The notes: generated from the sequence alone by a model not told the origin. Shown: positions 21,665 through 30,181, counted from the first letter of the stretch. The stretch is 35,597 bases of DNA from Desulfuromusa sp. (GCA_027858895.1 JAQIBX010000171.1:1-35597), one strand, 5' to 3'. Translations and numbers: made by a program.

Positions 21665-22321
21665 ATGAAAAAATTGTTGTTAAGCCTGCTTGGGGTATTG
21701 CTGGTTGGAGTTCTGGTTGGTTATGGAATCAGCTGGTTTTTTCAGCAGGCACAAAATACTGCTGAAGAGGTTCGGGTTGTTATCGCCAAGGACGTTCCGG
21801 TTCGTGAAGTTCAACTCTACTTTACCGCGCCGCTGGGTTCTTTTCTGGTAGCAGAACCTTATGAAATTCCTGCTTGTGATGAAGATCGTGATTGCATTCA
21901 CAGTCTGTTGCAGGGCTTGATCAAAGGTTCTCAGCAAAAGAACCTTGCGGTGTTGCCGAAAGAAACAAAAATTCTTGCTGTAGAGGTGGAGAACGATCTG
22001 GTTCGGGTTAATTTTTCCAAGCAACTGGTTGATTTTCACCCGGGAGGAAGTTTGACGGAGTTACTGTCAATCTACAGCTTGGCCAACAGCCTGAATGAAA
22101 ACTTTCCCTATGTTCGACAATTGCAAATACTGATAGAAGGCGAGCTGCGGCAGACTTTAAAAGGGCATGCTCGTATCGATCAACCGATATATGCTGATTT
22201 CAGTTTTAGTGAACCGCCATTGACGGGTTCACTTCCTGAACAGGGAGAAATCAATACCGATGGTCAGGGGCTAAGCATTGAGAAACTTATCCAGGATAGC
22301 AATTCTTCTGGAAATAACTGA
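21665..22321 (+). CDS. GerMN-domain membrane-anchored protein
   Basis: 218 residues. An N-terminal membrane anchor or uncleaved signal (LLLSLLGVLLVGVLVGYGIS, residues about 4-24) is followed by one GerMN domain (about 45-175): VQLYFTAPLG, CIHSLLQGLIKG, a VRVNFSKQLVDFHPGG motif, and a terminal LQILIEGE strand. GerMN was named from Bacillus GerM; in Gram-negative species the domain occurs in envelope proteins of unclear role. Two cysteines (CDEDRDC) lie before the central helix. Co-transcription with murI suggests a link to cell-wall function, as inference. Confidence 0.8.
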   Translation: MKKLLLSLLGVLLVGVLVGYGISWFFQQAQNTAEEVRVVIAKDVPVREVQLYFTAPLGSFLVAEPYEIPACDEDRDCIHSLLQGLIKGSQQKNLAVLPKETKILAVEVENDLVRVNFSKQLVDFHPGGSLTELLSIYSLANSLNENFPYVRQLQILIEGELRQTLKGHARIDQPIYADFSFSEPPLTGSLPEQGEINTDGQGLSIEKLIQDSNSSGNN

Positions 22322-22396
22322 AAAAAACAGGGAAGATCGTTGAGTCATTCAGGCTGTTGCGGTATAGGTTAACATCCTATTAGTAGAGGAATATCC

Positions 22397-22897
22397 ATGA
22401 TTGTTGGGTTTAACCACAATGTTTCTTATCGGAGTGTCGATTTCCATGTCCAGACAGAGGATGGTGGACTGAAAAGACCCCAGTTAGTGACCCTGCTTTA
22501 TCATGGTGGAACCATCATTGCGTCACAAAAAACAAGCTACGCTGATATTATCAAGGTTGATGCACTTGACCACGTCGTTGAGGAACTGGCGAAAGAGCAG
22601 CATAAGGGAATGTTACGGCGTTTGACCAAAGGTGAGTTTGATGAGCGGATTGTGGAACTTGGCATACCTCTGGGCGCTTCAGCAAGCCAGCCGTCCCAAC
22701 CGTTGAACATAACCGAATCATCGCCAGCTGAATCTGTGCAACCGGAAGAAAAATCGATCACAGTTCCCACCCCCGAACCGGTGACCATTATTGAAGAACC
22801 ACTGGTCGATAAATTCCGTCAGCCAAAAGTGTCTCACGAACCCAGCCTTGATGATCTGATCTATGCCTACCTGACAGCAGGACAGAAGCAAGAATAG
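22397..22897 (+). CDS. Conserved hypothetical protein
   Basis: 166 residues with AGAGGA 6 nt before the ATG. The N-terminal 90 residues (FNHNVSYRSVDFHVQTEDGG, then a helix EELAKEQHKGMLRRL) look like a compact, conserved cytoplasmic domain; I recall similar sequences in Geobacter-type genomes without a named function. The C-terminal half is a Pro/Ser/Glu-rich linker ending in a short helix, SLDDLIYAYLTAG, that resembles a docking peptide. No membrane segment or signal is present. It lies 75 bp after the GerMN gene and may belong to the same operon. Confidence 0.75.
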   Translation: MIVGFNHNVSYRSVDFHVQTEDGGLKRPQLVTLLYHGGTIIASQKTSYADIIKVDALDHVVEELAKEQHKGMLRRLTKGEFDERIVELGIPLGASASQPSQPLNITESSPAESVQPEEKSITVPTPEPVTIIEEPLVDKFRQPKVSHEPSLDDLIYAYLTAGQKQE

Positions 22898-23110
22898 CGC
22901 TATTTTAAAATCACATATTTTTACTCAATAAACGCACAATTTTTGATGAAACCCGTCACCACCCATTATCGATACTGACCCCTCCCTGAATTGTCTATTT
23001 GATTTACAGCAATCTTCTTTTCTTAAATATCAATTGTTATGTACGGAATTATATCAAATTATCACATGTCTCTAGTAAAATCAGGGACTTTGGGCGATAG
23101 TTTTTCAACA

Positions 23111-23121
23111 GCCTGTTAGGC
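23111..23121 (-). terminator. Weak hairpin downstream of dsbA
   Basis: On the minus strand GCCTAACAGGC is followed by TGTTGAAAAAC. The stem is only 4 bp. It is the only candidate 3' end for the redox cluster in the 269-bp gap between the convergent genes at 22897 and 23167; nothing else is visible there. Confidence 0.3.
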
Positions 23122-23166
23122 AGTGGGAAATGGAATTGTTCACATCCACTCTCTATAGATACAAAT

Positions 23167-23820
23167 TTACTTCGGGTACTTTGCATCAAGCTCAGTCTGA
23201 ATCAATTGCTGTAATTGTCTGTAACCAAAGGTTTGGAGCGGTTTTCCATTAACAAAGTAGCCAGGAGTTTTTTGCACATTCAGTGTTTTCACGTCGGCCA
23301 TATCTTGTTCAATAATTTTTGCAATAGCAGGGTCATGCATATCTTTTTTGATTTGCTCGATATCCACGCCTGCTTTGGGCAGAAATCCCCATAACTTTTG
23401 CGGCTGCCAGTTGCCGTGGCTGGCCCAAACATTTTGCGATTTAAACATAACATCCAGGGTTTCCCAGTACTTCCCCTGCATTCTGGCGGCTTCAAGAATC
23501 TTGACAAAATCATCTGCGCCGTCATGGAAGGGGGCGTAGCGAAGAACCAGTTTGATTTTGCCTGGATTGGCGGCCATGATCTGTTTGATAAAGGGGGCAA
23601 AGGCGGCACAGGTTTCACAGGCCGGGTCCATAAACTCAACCAGATAAACTTTCGCATCATCGCTGCCAAGCGTCTGAGAATGGTCTCTGATGAAAAGTTC
23701 AGCGTTTTCTTCCGCCATAAAACCATACTTTTCAGACTGTTGGTCTTTATAGTAGTTGCTGCCGATCACAAAAGCTAAGACCAATACCAGAATTGCGGAA
23801 CCGAACATTGCGTACTTCAT
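23167..23820 (-). CDS. DsbA-family periplasmic thiol oxidoreductase
   Basis: 217 residues. An N-terminal membrane anchor or signal (about 4-20) precedes a thioredoxin fold with active site CETC (Cys68-Cys71, in MDPACETCAAF), the DsbA helical insertion (about 100-175) and the cis-Pro loop QKTPGYFVNG. It should introduce or shuffle disulfides in exported proteins. Its ATG overlaps the stop of the DsbB gene by 4 bp, so the oxidant pair is made together. The CETC dipeptide is unlike the CPHC of E. coli DsbA, so its redox potential probably differs. Confidence 0.9.
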   Translation of the reverse strand: MKYAMFGSAILVLVLAFVIGSNYYKDQQSEKYGFMAEENAELFIRDHSQTLGSDDAKVYLVEFMDPACETCAAFAPFIKQIMAANPGKIKLVLRYAPFHDGADDFVKILEAARMQGKYWETLDVMFKSQNVWASHGNWQPQKLWGFLPKAGVDIEQIKKDMHDPAIAKIIEQDMADVKTLNVQKTPGYFVNGKPLQTFGYRQLQQLIQTELDAKYPK

Positions 23821-24257
23821 TTAGATGTTCTCCTCTTCAGGATAATTAAAAGGGCTATGAGGGTCGAAAATGCGAAAAAAGAAAGCATTGGGATTGATAT
23901 AAATCCAAACAATTCTATGTATTTTTCTGTACAAGAAACGCCCTTCGAGCAGGGCTGGATATTTTCCGGGATGATTCCGGCATAGAGCAAGGTATGGTAA
24001 AGGGCCGTCAAACCACCCACTATGGCAAGAGGCAGGGCATACTTGATAACGCTTTTATCAAAAGTGGGGAAAAGGCCAACTGCAAAAATAAAGATTAAAG
24101 GAAACAAGCAGATTCTCTGATACCAACAGAGGACACAGGGCTCATACTCCAAAACATAGCTGAAAAAGACACTTATCGTGGTTGACACGCTGACCAAAAG
24201 CCAACACAGAAAAAGCAGCGTCCAGTTTGTATTAGTTGCTTTGTCGGGCTGAGACAT
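23817..24257 (-). CDS. dsbB: DsbB-family disulfide bond formation membrane protein
   Basis: 146 residues, four membrane helices. The first periplasmic loop has the active-site pair in EPCVLCWYQR (Cys41-Cys44), the second loop the pair in QPCSKGVSC. DsbB reoxidises DsbA and passes the electrons to quinone. I prefer the ATG at 24257, with GGAG 9 nt upstream; the frame opens further to a TTG at 24272. The position between ccdA and dsbA marks a thiol-redox operon. Confidence 0.9.
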   Translation of the reverse strand: MSQPDKATNTNWTLLFLCWLLVSVSTTISVFFSYVLEYEPCVLCWYQRICLFPLIFIFAVGLFPTFDKSVIKYALPLAIVGGLTALYHTLLYAGIIPENIQPCSKGVSCTEKYIELFGFISIPMLSFFAFSTLIALLIILKRRTSK

Positions 24258-24329
24258 ATTTAAATTCTCCAAAATAGTGCGGTGATTGATGCAAAAATCG
24301 CGGGGCGAATGCCGCTTTTCATCCAGAAA

Positions 24330-25079
24330 CTATCCTTGTACCGGAATCCACTGGTAGAAAAACATGGTGATTGGTCCCAGCAGATTGAACATGAGCATGA
24401 GGCCGACAGCAATCAGCATCACACCGGTGCCAATTTCAATCAGGCGGATGTATTTCCTAATCCGCTTAAATGCCGTTAGAAACTGATGAAAGAGAAGGCC
24501 CGAGACCAAGAATGGAATGCCCAGCCCCAGAGAATAAAACGCGAGCAAAACGACTCCCTCACCGACTTGACCGGAAGAAGCTGCCACCATCAGAATTGAA
24601 GCAAGAATGGGACCGATGCAAGGGGTCCAGCCAGCTGCAAAGGCGATCCCGACCACGAATGTGCCGATAAAGCCACTCGGTTTTTTATGCAGTTGAACCC
24701 GCTTTTCGCCAAGCAGGGCACCAAAATGAAACAGGCCGGTTATATGAACTCCAAACAGGAGAATCATCAACCCGCCGATTTTCTCAACCCATTCAAGTCC
24801 CTCACGCAGAAAGGCTTGGATTTGCGTAGAAGCGATGCCGGCAATCGCACCGAGCAGAATAAAAATAACGGAAAACCCCAGGATAAAACAAAGGGAATGG
24901 AGCAAAACCGTTATGCGGACCTTGGCACTGGGCTGTGCTTCATCAAGTTGACTGAAAGACAGGCCGGTAATATAGGTCAGGTACGATGGAATCAGCGGTA
25001 ACACGCAGGGTGAGGCAAAGGATAAAATCCCGGCGGTAAACGCAATCCAGTAGGTTATGTCAGCTGTTTCCTGAAGCAA
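24330..25079 (-). CDS. ccdA: CcdA/DsbD-type transmembrane thiol transporter
   Basis: 249 residues, six to seven membrane segments. The two redox cysteines lie in SPCVLPLIPSY (Cys25) and GWTPCIGPIL (Cys154), the hallmark of CcdA. It moves reducing equivalents from cytoplasmic thioredoxin to periplasmic thioredoxin-like proteins, for cytochrome c maturation. The start is TTG at 25079, 6 nt after an AAGGA that overlaps the end of the previous gene; no better start is available. It lies 3 bp after the TlpA-like gene, its probable partner. Confidence 0.92.
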   Translation of the reverse strand: MLQETADITYWIAFTAGILSFASPCVLPLIPSYLTYITGLSFSQLDEAQPSAKVRITVLLHSLCFILGFSVIFILLGAIAGIASTQIQAFLREGLEWVEKIGGLMILLFGVHITGLFHFGALLGEKRVQLHKKPSGFIGTFVVGIAFAAGWTPCIGPILASILMVAASSGQVGEGVVLLAFYSLGLGIPFLVSGLLFHQFLTAFKRIRKYIRLIEIGTGVMLIAVGLMLMFNLLGPITMFFYQWIPVQG

Positions 25080-25082
25080 TGT

Positions 25083-25601
25083 TTATCCTTTGGTTAAGCT
25101 CTTGAAATAGGTAATCGCCTTCGTACTGGACCAGTCAAGGGGGCCGATGACCTTTTGGGCAATCGTCCCATCTTTGCGAATGATATAGGATTCGGGAAAC
25201 TTATAAACCCCGTAGAGTTGCTGCACGACCGCTTTATCATCGTAAAGAATGGGAAAAGTGTGGGGATTCTTTTTTAGAAAATCAGGCACAATGGTTCGGC
25301 CATTTTTCTCTGTATTGATTGCCAGTATGACAAAATCGTCACCAGCCATGACTTCATTAAGTCGCTCCATCGAAGGCATCTCTTCAATGCACGGTGGACA
25401 CCAGGTAGCCCAGAAATTCACCATGACAACCTTGCCGCGAAAACTTGCAAGAGAGACCGGGTTGCCTTCTGTATCTTCAAGCTGAAAGTCAGGGGCAATA
25501 TCGCCGGCAACAACTGATACAACTGTAGGCATATTGGTATAAATGTAGCCAGCACCGCCTACCAACACGAGTAAAACAATAATTAACGCCAGTCGACGCA
25601 T
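25083..25601 (-). CDS. TlpA/ResA-like thioredoxin, membrane-anchored
   Basis: 172 residues. An N-terminal membrane anchor (about 4-24) is followed by the AhpC/TSA-thioredoxin-type fold: APDFQLEDTEG, then VNFWATWCPPC with Cys68-Cys71, then the cis-Pro loop YKFPESYII. Proteins of this kind reduce haem-binding cysteines of apocytochrome c, or other periplasmic disulfides, using electrons from CcdA, whose gene follows by 3 bp. AAAGG lies 7 nt before the ATG. It is first of the four redox genes. Confidence 0.9.
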   Translation of the reverse strand: MRRLALIIVLLVLVGGAGYIYTNMPTVVSVVAGDIAPDFQLEDTEGNPVSLASFRGKVVMVNFWATWCPPCIEEMPSMERLNEVMAGDDFVILAINTEKNGRTIVPDFLKKNPHTFPILYDDKAVVQQLYGVYKFPESYIIRKDGTIAQKVIGPLDWSSTKAITYFKSLTKG

Positions 25602-25786
25602 ATAGAACCTTTCTTCTTTTCACAGCAACGGTATTTTTTTCATAAAAAGTCACGGTATAAAAATCGTGGTCTTTTCATGCCTAATCGATAGATGCTTGCT
25701 AAACGCCTCAATTTGGGGGGCTATTTCGCCAGGTTTTACGAGTGACTCAAGCTATGTCTTAGCTGTCAGGAAAGAGCGAGAGGAGT

Positions 25787-26242
25787 TTATTGTAGAAGGA
25801 TAACTGTCCGCAGGGCCATTACGGCCTGAGGGGGTGGCAACTGGGAAGCAAGGCTCAGGTTGGCAAAACGCGCAACCCCTGACTTTTGGGCAGGAATGAA
25901 AGGGAGATGAGTCTGATCAATATCAGTTGCAGTCATTTTACTTAGCGGACTGGTCCGATTTGAGGGAGTAATGACCGAAGAATACACAGGAGAATCTAAA
26001 CAGTCTTCCTCCACTACAGACAAAAATAGACCGGTTTGAGCGACTTTTTCGCTCTGCTGTAGTTCATCGTCAATAGTGTGGCAAACGGCCCAACATTGAC
26101 CGACAGGATTAAACTCCAAGTGGGAATGGCTTTCCACCCTCTGGCACCAAAAAGATGCATTTGCGGTACTGAAGCTAAGCAATAGATAGATCAACACAAA
26201 AAATCGGGTGATCCACTTTGCATGTAGGGTGTGTGTCAGCAT
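25787..26242 (-). CDS. Secreted hypothetical protein with conserved-looking cysteines
   Basis: 151 residues, signal peptide (about 1-29, cut after ANA). The mature part has FWCQRVESHSHLEFNPVG, then QCWAVCH, then EDCLDSPV, and a Pro/Thr-rich C-terminal half ending in a hydrophobic strand. I recall similar small exported Cys/His proteins in related genera, but no named family. It lies 185 bp upstream of the thiol-redox genes on the same strand and its four Cys make it a possible client of DsbA; this is inference. The 269-bp gap beyond it (26243-26511) holds a 7-bp hairpin (AGCATCC/GGATGCT, 26377-26393) and no gene. Confidence 0.6.
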   Translation of the reverse strand: MLTHTLHAKWITRFFVLIYLLLSFSTANASFWCQRVESHSHLEFNPVGQCWAVCHTIDDELQQSEKVAQTGLFLSVVEEDCLDSPVYSSVITPSNRTSPLSKMTATDIDQTHLPFIPAQKSGVARFANLSLASQLPPPQAVMALRTVILLQ

Positions 26243-26511
26243 GACAGGTGCCTTAAAATAGAAACCACCACAAAAAAACTATTCCTCAACCAATACCAGC
26301 TTTTCTAAATGAAAACGAGGGGGGAAGTCTCTTTTTCTAACTACGCATTTGCACAGTTTTTATTGGTCCCCCCCGTAGCATCCGAAGGATGCTGACAAAC
26401 TTGGCGGGATGATGGGTGGTAAAGGCCACAAGGGGTATTGCGAGGATTGCAACCGGTCCTGTAATCAGGGCAGGTGATTTATGAATGCTTGGCATATTTG
26501 CTCAGAATATA

Positions 26512-27642
26512 TCATGAGACCAGACTATTAGCTGGCTGCTGCTGATTTGCCAGATCCATATTATGCATATACAGGGTTTGGCTCGGGAAGGCGATTTCGA
26601 GCCCGATCTTTTCCAAGCTCTCCATAATCTTCAGACAAAGATCTTCGCGCGCGTCAAGGTATTCTCCCCAGATGGTGCTGGTGGTGAAGCAGTAGACCAT
26701 GATGTCGAGGGAGGAGGCGCCGAATTCGGTAAAGTTAACCAGGGAAAAATCCTGCTGAATGGCAGGGTGTTCCCGCAACAGTTGTCTGATGCCGGCTACG
26801 GCTTGGCGCATTAGTGCCGGAGTTGTGGCGTAGGTGACCCCAATGGTTAATTTGATGCGGCGTTTTGGCATCTGGCTGATGTTGTCGATCGACATATTCA
26901 TCAAAACACTGTTGGGAACGGTGATCAGGGTTTCGGAAAAAGTTCGAATCCGGGTTGAACGGAAGCCAATTTCTTCTACCGTCCCCTCCATATCACCCGC
27001 TTTGACCCAGTCACCGATGGTGAAAGGTCGATCGAGGAGAATCATGATCGAGCCGAATATGTTGGATAGAGTGTCTTTTGCGGCCAGAGCTATTGCCAAA
27101 CCGCCTAACCCCAGAGAAGCGAGTAAGCCGGAGATCGAATAACCAAGGTTCTGAACCAGCATGAGAACGGCTAAAAAAACAATAAATACCCGTATGGTTT
27201 TACGAATGAAAGGAACCAGATGATCGTCAAGGGTTGATTCAGTAACTTTGGCCCAATGGCCCAGCCACTGTTCAATAATGGCAACCAGGTTGTAACAGAG
27301 CCAGGCAAGGTTGAAAGTCAGCAGTATTTGAACCCCATGCCGAGCCATCCGGTCAAGGTTGGTTGGCTGAGTTGGTAGCTGTAAAATCTCGACTCCGAGA
27401 TAGCAACCGATCACAACGATCAGAAGCTCAGCGGGCTTGTTGAGAATTTTGAGCAGAAAGTTATCCATCTGGCTGGATGTTTTTTGTGCCGCCTTAAAGA
27501 TTGATTTGGTAAACAGGTGGGCAAGAACCCGTTTAAGCAAGAGGGCGACAAATAAAACTGCAAAAGCAATGATAAGGCGGCTCAAACTGATGCCAATGAC
27601 AGTTTGATCGATCAGTTGCTGAAAATAGGAGAATTTTTCCAT
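26512..27642 (-). CDS. MscS-family mechanosensitive channel
   Basis: 376 residues. Five probable N-terminal membrane segments: four before the pore, then the pore helix in GLGGLAIALAAKDTLSNIFG (about 190-215), followed by the beta domain (GDWVKAGDMEGTVEEIGFR) and the mixed C-terminal domain. MscS channels open under membrane tension and release solutes during osmotic downshock. The length is between the short MscS (about 286) and large YnaI/YbdG types. No calcium-binding or extra sensor domains are seen. Confidence 0.92.
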   Translation of the reverse strand: MEKFSYFQQLIDQTVIGISLSRLIIAFAVLFVALLLKRVLAHLFTKSIFKAAQKTSSQMDNFLLKILNKPAELLIVVIGCYLGVEILQLPTQPTNLDRMARHGVQILLTFNLAWLCYNLVAIIEQWLGHWAKVTESTLDDHLVPFIRKTIRVFIVFLAVLMLVQNLGYSISGLLASLGLGGLAIALAAKDTLSNIFGSIMILLDRPFTIGDWVKAGDMEGTVEEIGFRSTRIRTFSETLITVPNSVLMNMSIDNISQMPKRRIKLTIGVTYATTPALMRQAVAGIRQLLREHPAIQQDFSLVNFTEFGASSLDIMVYCFTTSTIWGEYLDAREDLCLKIMESLEKIGLEIAFPSQTLYMHNMDLANQQQPANSLVS

Positions 27643-27691
27643 CCTGCAATAAACTCCGCAGCAGAGTCACAATGAACCCTGCGACTAGATG

Positions 27692-28183
27692 TTATTTTTC
27701 CCAGAGTCCGAGCCCTTTTTTCTGGGCTTTTTTTTCGGCTTTGAGAAAATCTTTTTTATATTTAAAATCATAGCGGCGAAACACTGTTGCCAGACCATTT
27801 TCCAATAGAGCCAGATTCAGCATGTCTCCGTTTGGCAAATAGACATAGGCAAGCAGTCGGTCATACTTATCTTCCTGTATTTTGTCAAATTCAAGCCTGA
27901 CCCTTGTCCCTTTGATATTGCGAATATTATAATTTTTTGCCTGACGGGAAATTTTGCGTAGGGCTTTAGCCTCAATATGAAGTTTTTCCGTGTAGAAACG
28001 ATCCCTTGTTGATGCTTTGTACTCTGGGGTGTCGATGCCAAGCAAGCGCACTTTGCCAATATTTTCGATCATCAGTGTGTCGCCATCGTAAACCCACAAA
28101 ACTTGTCCAGTGAGCTCTGTCGCATGGGCTGATCCTAGCAGCAGAAAGAGGAGGGCTAATACCAGACAAAATCTTTGCCACAT
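27692..28183 (-). CDS. Secreted thermonuclease-like (SNase) nuclease
   Basis: 163 residues. The signal peptide (about 1-21, cut after AHA) precedes an OB-fold nuclease domain: VYDGDTLMIENIGKVRLLGI with catalytic-type Arg46 and DTPE (51-54), then QEDKYDRLLAYVY with Glu104/Asp108/Arg109, then VFRRY. These match the staphylococcal nuclease catalytic set, so it should cut DNA and RNA in a calcium-dependent way outside the cytoplasm. It follows the small membrane-protein gene by 3 bp, and likely shares its transcript. The C-terminal tail is Lys-rich. Confidence 0.88.
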   Translation of the reverse strand: MWQRFCLVLALLFLLLGSAHATELTGQVLWVYDGDTLMIENIGKVRLLGIDTPEYKASTRDRFYTEKLHIEAKALRKISRQAKNYNIRNIKGTRVRLEFDKIQEDKYDRLLAYVYLPNGDMLNLALLENGLATVFRRYDFKYKKDFLKAEKKAQKKGLGLWEK

Positions 28184-28186
28184 GTT

Positions 28187-28609
28187 TTAGCGACCCCAGA
28201 AAAACCGCGCAAAGAATCCTGTAACCCCTCCCCAGACCAGATTGGAGACAACAATTAATAGCGGTGTCAGCATGCCTAGATCGAACCCTGCCATCCCTTT
28301 ATGGTAGACGTATGGGTAAAGATAGAAAATGGCGGTCAATGTCGGCAGGAGTGAAAACCAGAGTCCTTTGCGAGCCCAGTGTCGGCGATGACGGGGGATC
28401 CCAACGGTGAAAAAAAATCCCAACCCCCAAAATCCACCAATGAACATCTGTGGATAGAGTTTTGAAAGCTCCAGGGTTTGAGGCATTTTAACCCCGATGA
28501 GATTTGTGATGCCCCATTCATTACATCCCCAAAGAAACAGACTACAGGCTAGGGCTCCGAGCAGACCAGCGACAAAACAGACCGCAAATAACGCGCTACT
28601 TTTTGGCAT
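28187..28609 (-). CDS. Small membrane protein, unknown function
   Basis: 140 residues, four probable membrane segments (about 5-25, 53-70, 83-100, 115-135) with a basic PRHRRHWARKG loop between the second and third. AGGAGG lies 4 nt before the chosen ATG (28609); another Met 6 codons upstream has no site. I do not recognise the family. It is placed 3 bp before the nuclease gene. Confidence 0.65.
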   Translation of the reverse strand: MPKSSALFAVCFVAGLLGALACSLFLWGCNEWGITNLIGVKMPQTLELSKLYPQMFIGGFWGLGFFFTVGIPRHRRHWARKGLWFSLLPTLTAIFYLYPYVYHKGMAGFDLGMLTPLLIVVSNLVWGGVTGFFARFFWGR

Positions 28610-28690
28610 GGTTCCTCCTGCATACATTGCATTACAAGATGGCTATTGAGTCCTGCATGGTGCTAGTTTAGGCAACTTTGTAGTAATCTC

Positions 28691-28799
28691 GGGACTGTCC
28701 CCAGCACCATCGGGGGCTGTCCCAAGAGTTACGAGCCATGAAACTGTGGTGGTTCGCACCGCAAAAACCTGGGACAGCCCCCGTGCGGGGACAGCCCCG
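28691..28799. repeat. REP/BIME-like nested palindrome
   Basis: Inner arms GGGGGCTGTCCCA (28712-28724) and TGGGACAGCCCCC (28770-28782) are perfect 13-bp inverted repeats. Outer arms GGGACTGTCCCC (28691-28702) and GGGGACAGCCCC (28787-28798) extend them. Elements of GGGACTGTCCC type are known in bacteria as targets moved by REP-associated tyrosine transposases (IS200/IS605 relatives); no such transposase is in this window. It lies just past the larE stop and could form its mRNA 3' end. Confidence 0.75.
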
Positions 28800-28822
28800 G
28801 ATTTGCTGCCATCTAACCGGAT

Positions 28823-29638
28823 TCAGGTCTCAGGCAAGATCTCATTCATGCTACCGCTGCGGTATCCTTGCAGATCAAGGGTCACATAGTCAAATCCATT
28901 TAACTTAAACGCTTCAACCAAGTCGAGGCGGAGTGTTCCCTCCAATAATCTGGCGATCTCTTCAGGAGCAACTTCAATTCGAGCCAGTTGATTATGACAA
29001 CGAACCCGGTAATGTGAAAAACCTTGCAAGCGCAGCCAGGTTTCACATTGATCGACCTGTTTTAATCCCTCAAGGGTAATCCGGTTTCCGTAGGGAAAGC
29101 GGGTGGCAAGGCAGGCAAAGGGTTGCTTGTTCCAAGTGGATAGACCAAGTTGTCGACTTAATGCTCTAACTTCCTGTTTTGTGAGGTTGGCCTCCAAAAG
29201 TGGTGAGTGGATTTTTAGCTGAATGACGGCTTTTTGACCTGGCCGGTAATCATCTTGATCATCAAGGTTAGAGCCGTCGAGCAATGTTTTGCAATCGGTC
29301 TTTGCCACCTCTTTTAAAAATAGACTGAACAGGTTGTGTTTGCAGTGGTAACAGCGTTGCAGCTCATTTTTGACAAAATCAGCCAGCTCCATTTCGTTGC
29401 TGTTGATCAATTGTTGCCGGACGCCAAATTCCTTGGCGAGCAGTGTGCTCTGTTCTATTTCATAGCTGGGAAAAATCGGGGATGTTGCCGTGAGGGCGAG
29501 AACGTTATCCGCTCCAAGGCTGTCGCAGGCAACTTTAAGCAGGAGGGTTGAATCAACCCCCCCTGAAAATGCAATAACGACAGAACTAAACCCAGACAGG
29601 ATATTTTGCAGGTGTTGATACTTTTCCTCCAGGCTCAT
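28823..29638 (-). CDS. larE: LarE-like ATP-dependent sacrificial sulfur transferase
   Basis: 271 residues. The PP-loop SGGVDS (25-30) activates the substrate with ATP. Cys176 in QPFACLATRFPYG sits exactly at the position of the sulfur-donating Cys176 of Lactobacillus plantarum LarE, which makes the nickel-pincer cofactor of lactate racemase and related LarA-type enzymes. RCYHCKHNLF (96-99) adds a CxxC pair. Neither larB, larC nor larA is visible nearby, so this copy is an orphan in the window; it may act in another sulfur transfer. It follows the Rrf2 regulator gene by 6 bp, with which it should be co-transcribed. Confidence 0.85.
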   Translation of the reverse strand: MSLEEKYQHLQNILSGFSSVVIAFSGGVDSTLLLKVACDSLGADNVLALTATSPIFPSYEIEQSTLLAKEFGVRQQLINSNEMELADFVKNELQRCYHCKHNLFSLFLKEVAKTDCKTLLDGSNLDDQDDYRPGQKAVIQLKIHSPLLEANLTKQEVRALSRQLGLSTWNKQPFACLATRFPYGNRITLEGLKQVDQCETWLRLQGFSHYRVRCHNQLARIEVAPEEIARLLEGTLRLDLVEAFKLNGFDYVTLDLQGYRSGSMNEILPET

Positions 29639-29644
29639 AACGAA

Positions 29645-30121
29645 TCAGATGAAATACATGAAGCGATGATCCAGCTCTTTTTCCAGCCCCATCTCCTGTC
29701 CCTGCTCACACAGATCTTTTAAGCTGATAGAACCAAAATATTCCCCGAGGATACGGCTCCCTTCGGCCCAGATATGCTTGGTGGGGCATTGGTTGTCAAA
29801 ATCACAGGAAGGCGCTGCTTCACCATCTTTACGATGTCCCTTGATACAGTTGACCAGCAGTAATTCCCCTTCAGCGGCCAGGACAATTTCTTTAACCGTG
29901 ATTTCTTCGGCAGGTTTCATCAAGCTGTATCCGCCTTGGGGCCCACGGCGGCTTTTCAGCAAGCCAGCTTTTTTCAGATCCTGAAAGATTTGCTCAAGAT
30001 AGCGCGGTGAGATATTTTGCCGCCGGGAAATATCCTTAATCTGTGCCGGTAGATTTCCGGCATGAAAAGCCATATCAAACATGGCCCGAACGCCGTAGCG
30101 GCTTTTGGTAGAAAGTTTCAT
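29645..30121 (-). CDS. Rrf2-family regulator with Fe-S-type cysteines
   Basis: 158 residues. The winged helix (1-70) has the family start MKLSTKSRYGVRAMFDMA and IFQDLKKAGLLKSRRGPQGGY. Cys92, Cys106 and Cys112 (LVNCIKGH, PSCDFDNQCPTKHIW) sit where IscR, CymR and RsrR-type members hold an iron-sulfur ligand set, so it may sense Fe-S status, redox or cysteine supply. AAGGAG lies 7 nt before the ATG. Its promoter carries a dyad (30154-30175) that could be its own operator. It shares a transcript with larE. Confidence 0.9.
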   Translation of the reverse strand: MKLSTKSRYGVRAMFDMAFHAGNLPAQIKDISRRQNISPRYLEQIFQDLKKAGLLKSRRGPQGGYSLMKPAEEITVKEIVLAAEGELLLVNCIKGHRKDGEAAPSCDFDNQCPTKHIWAEGSRILGEYFGSISLKDLCEQGQEMGLEKELDHRFMYFI

Positions 30122-30152
30122 AGGTTTATCTCCTTAAGTTGTTATGCTGATC

Positions 30153-30181
30153 AATATAGGAATCTTAACCAATATTGTCAA
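30153..30181 (-). promoter_or_regulatory. Promoter and candidate operator of the Rrf2-larE operon
   Basis: On the minus strand: TTGACA (30176-30181), 17-bp spacer, TATATT (30153-30158), a near-consensus sigma-70 promoter. Plus-strand arms ATATAGG (30154-30160) and CCAATAT (30169-30175) form an interrupted dyad that covers the -10 and most of the spacer, a good place for autorepression by the Rrf2 protein. Confidence 0.65.
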
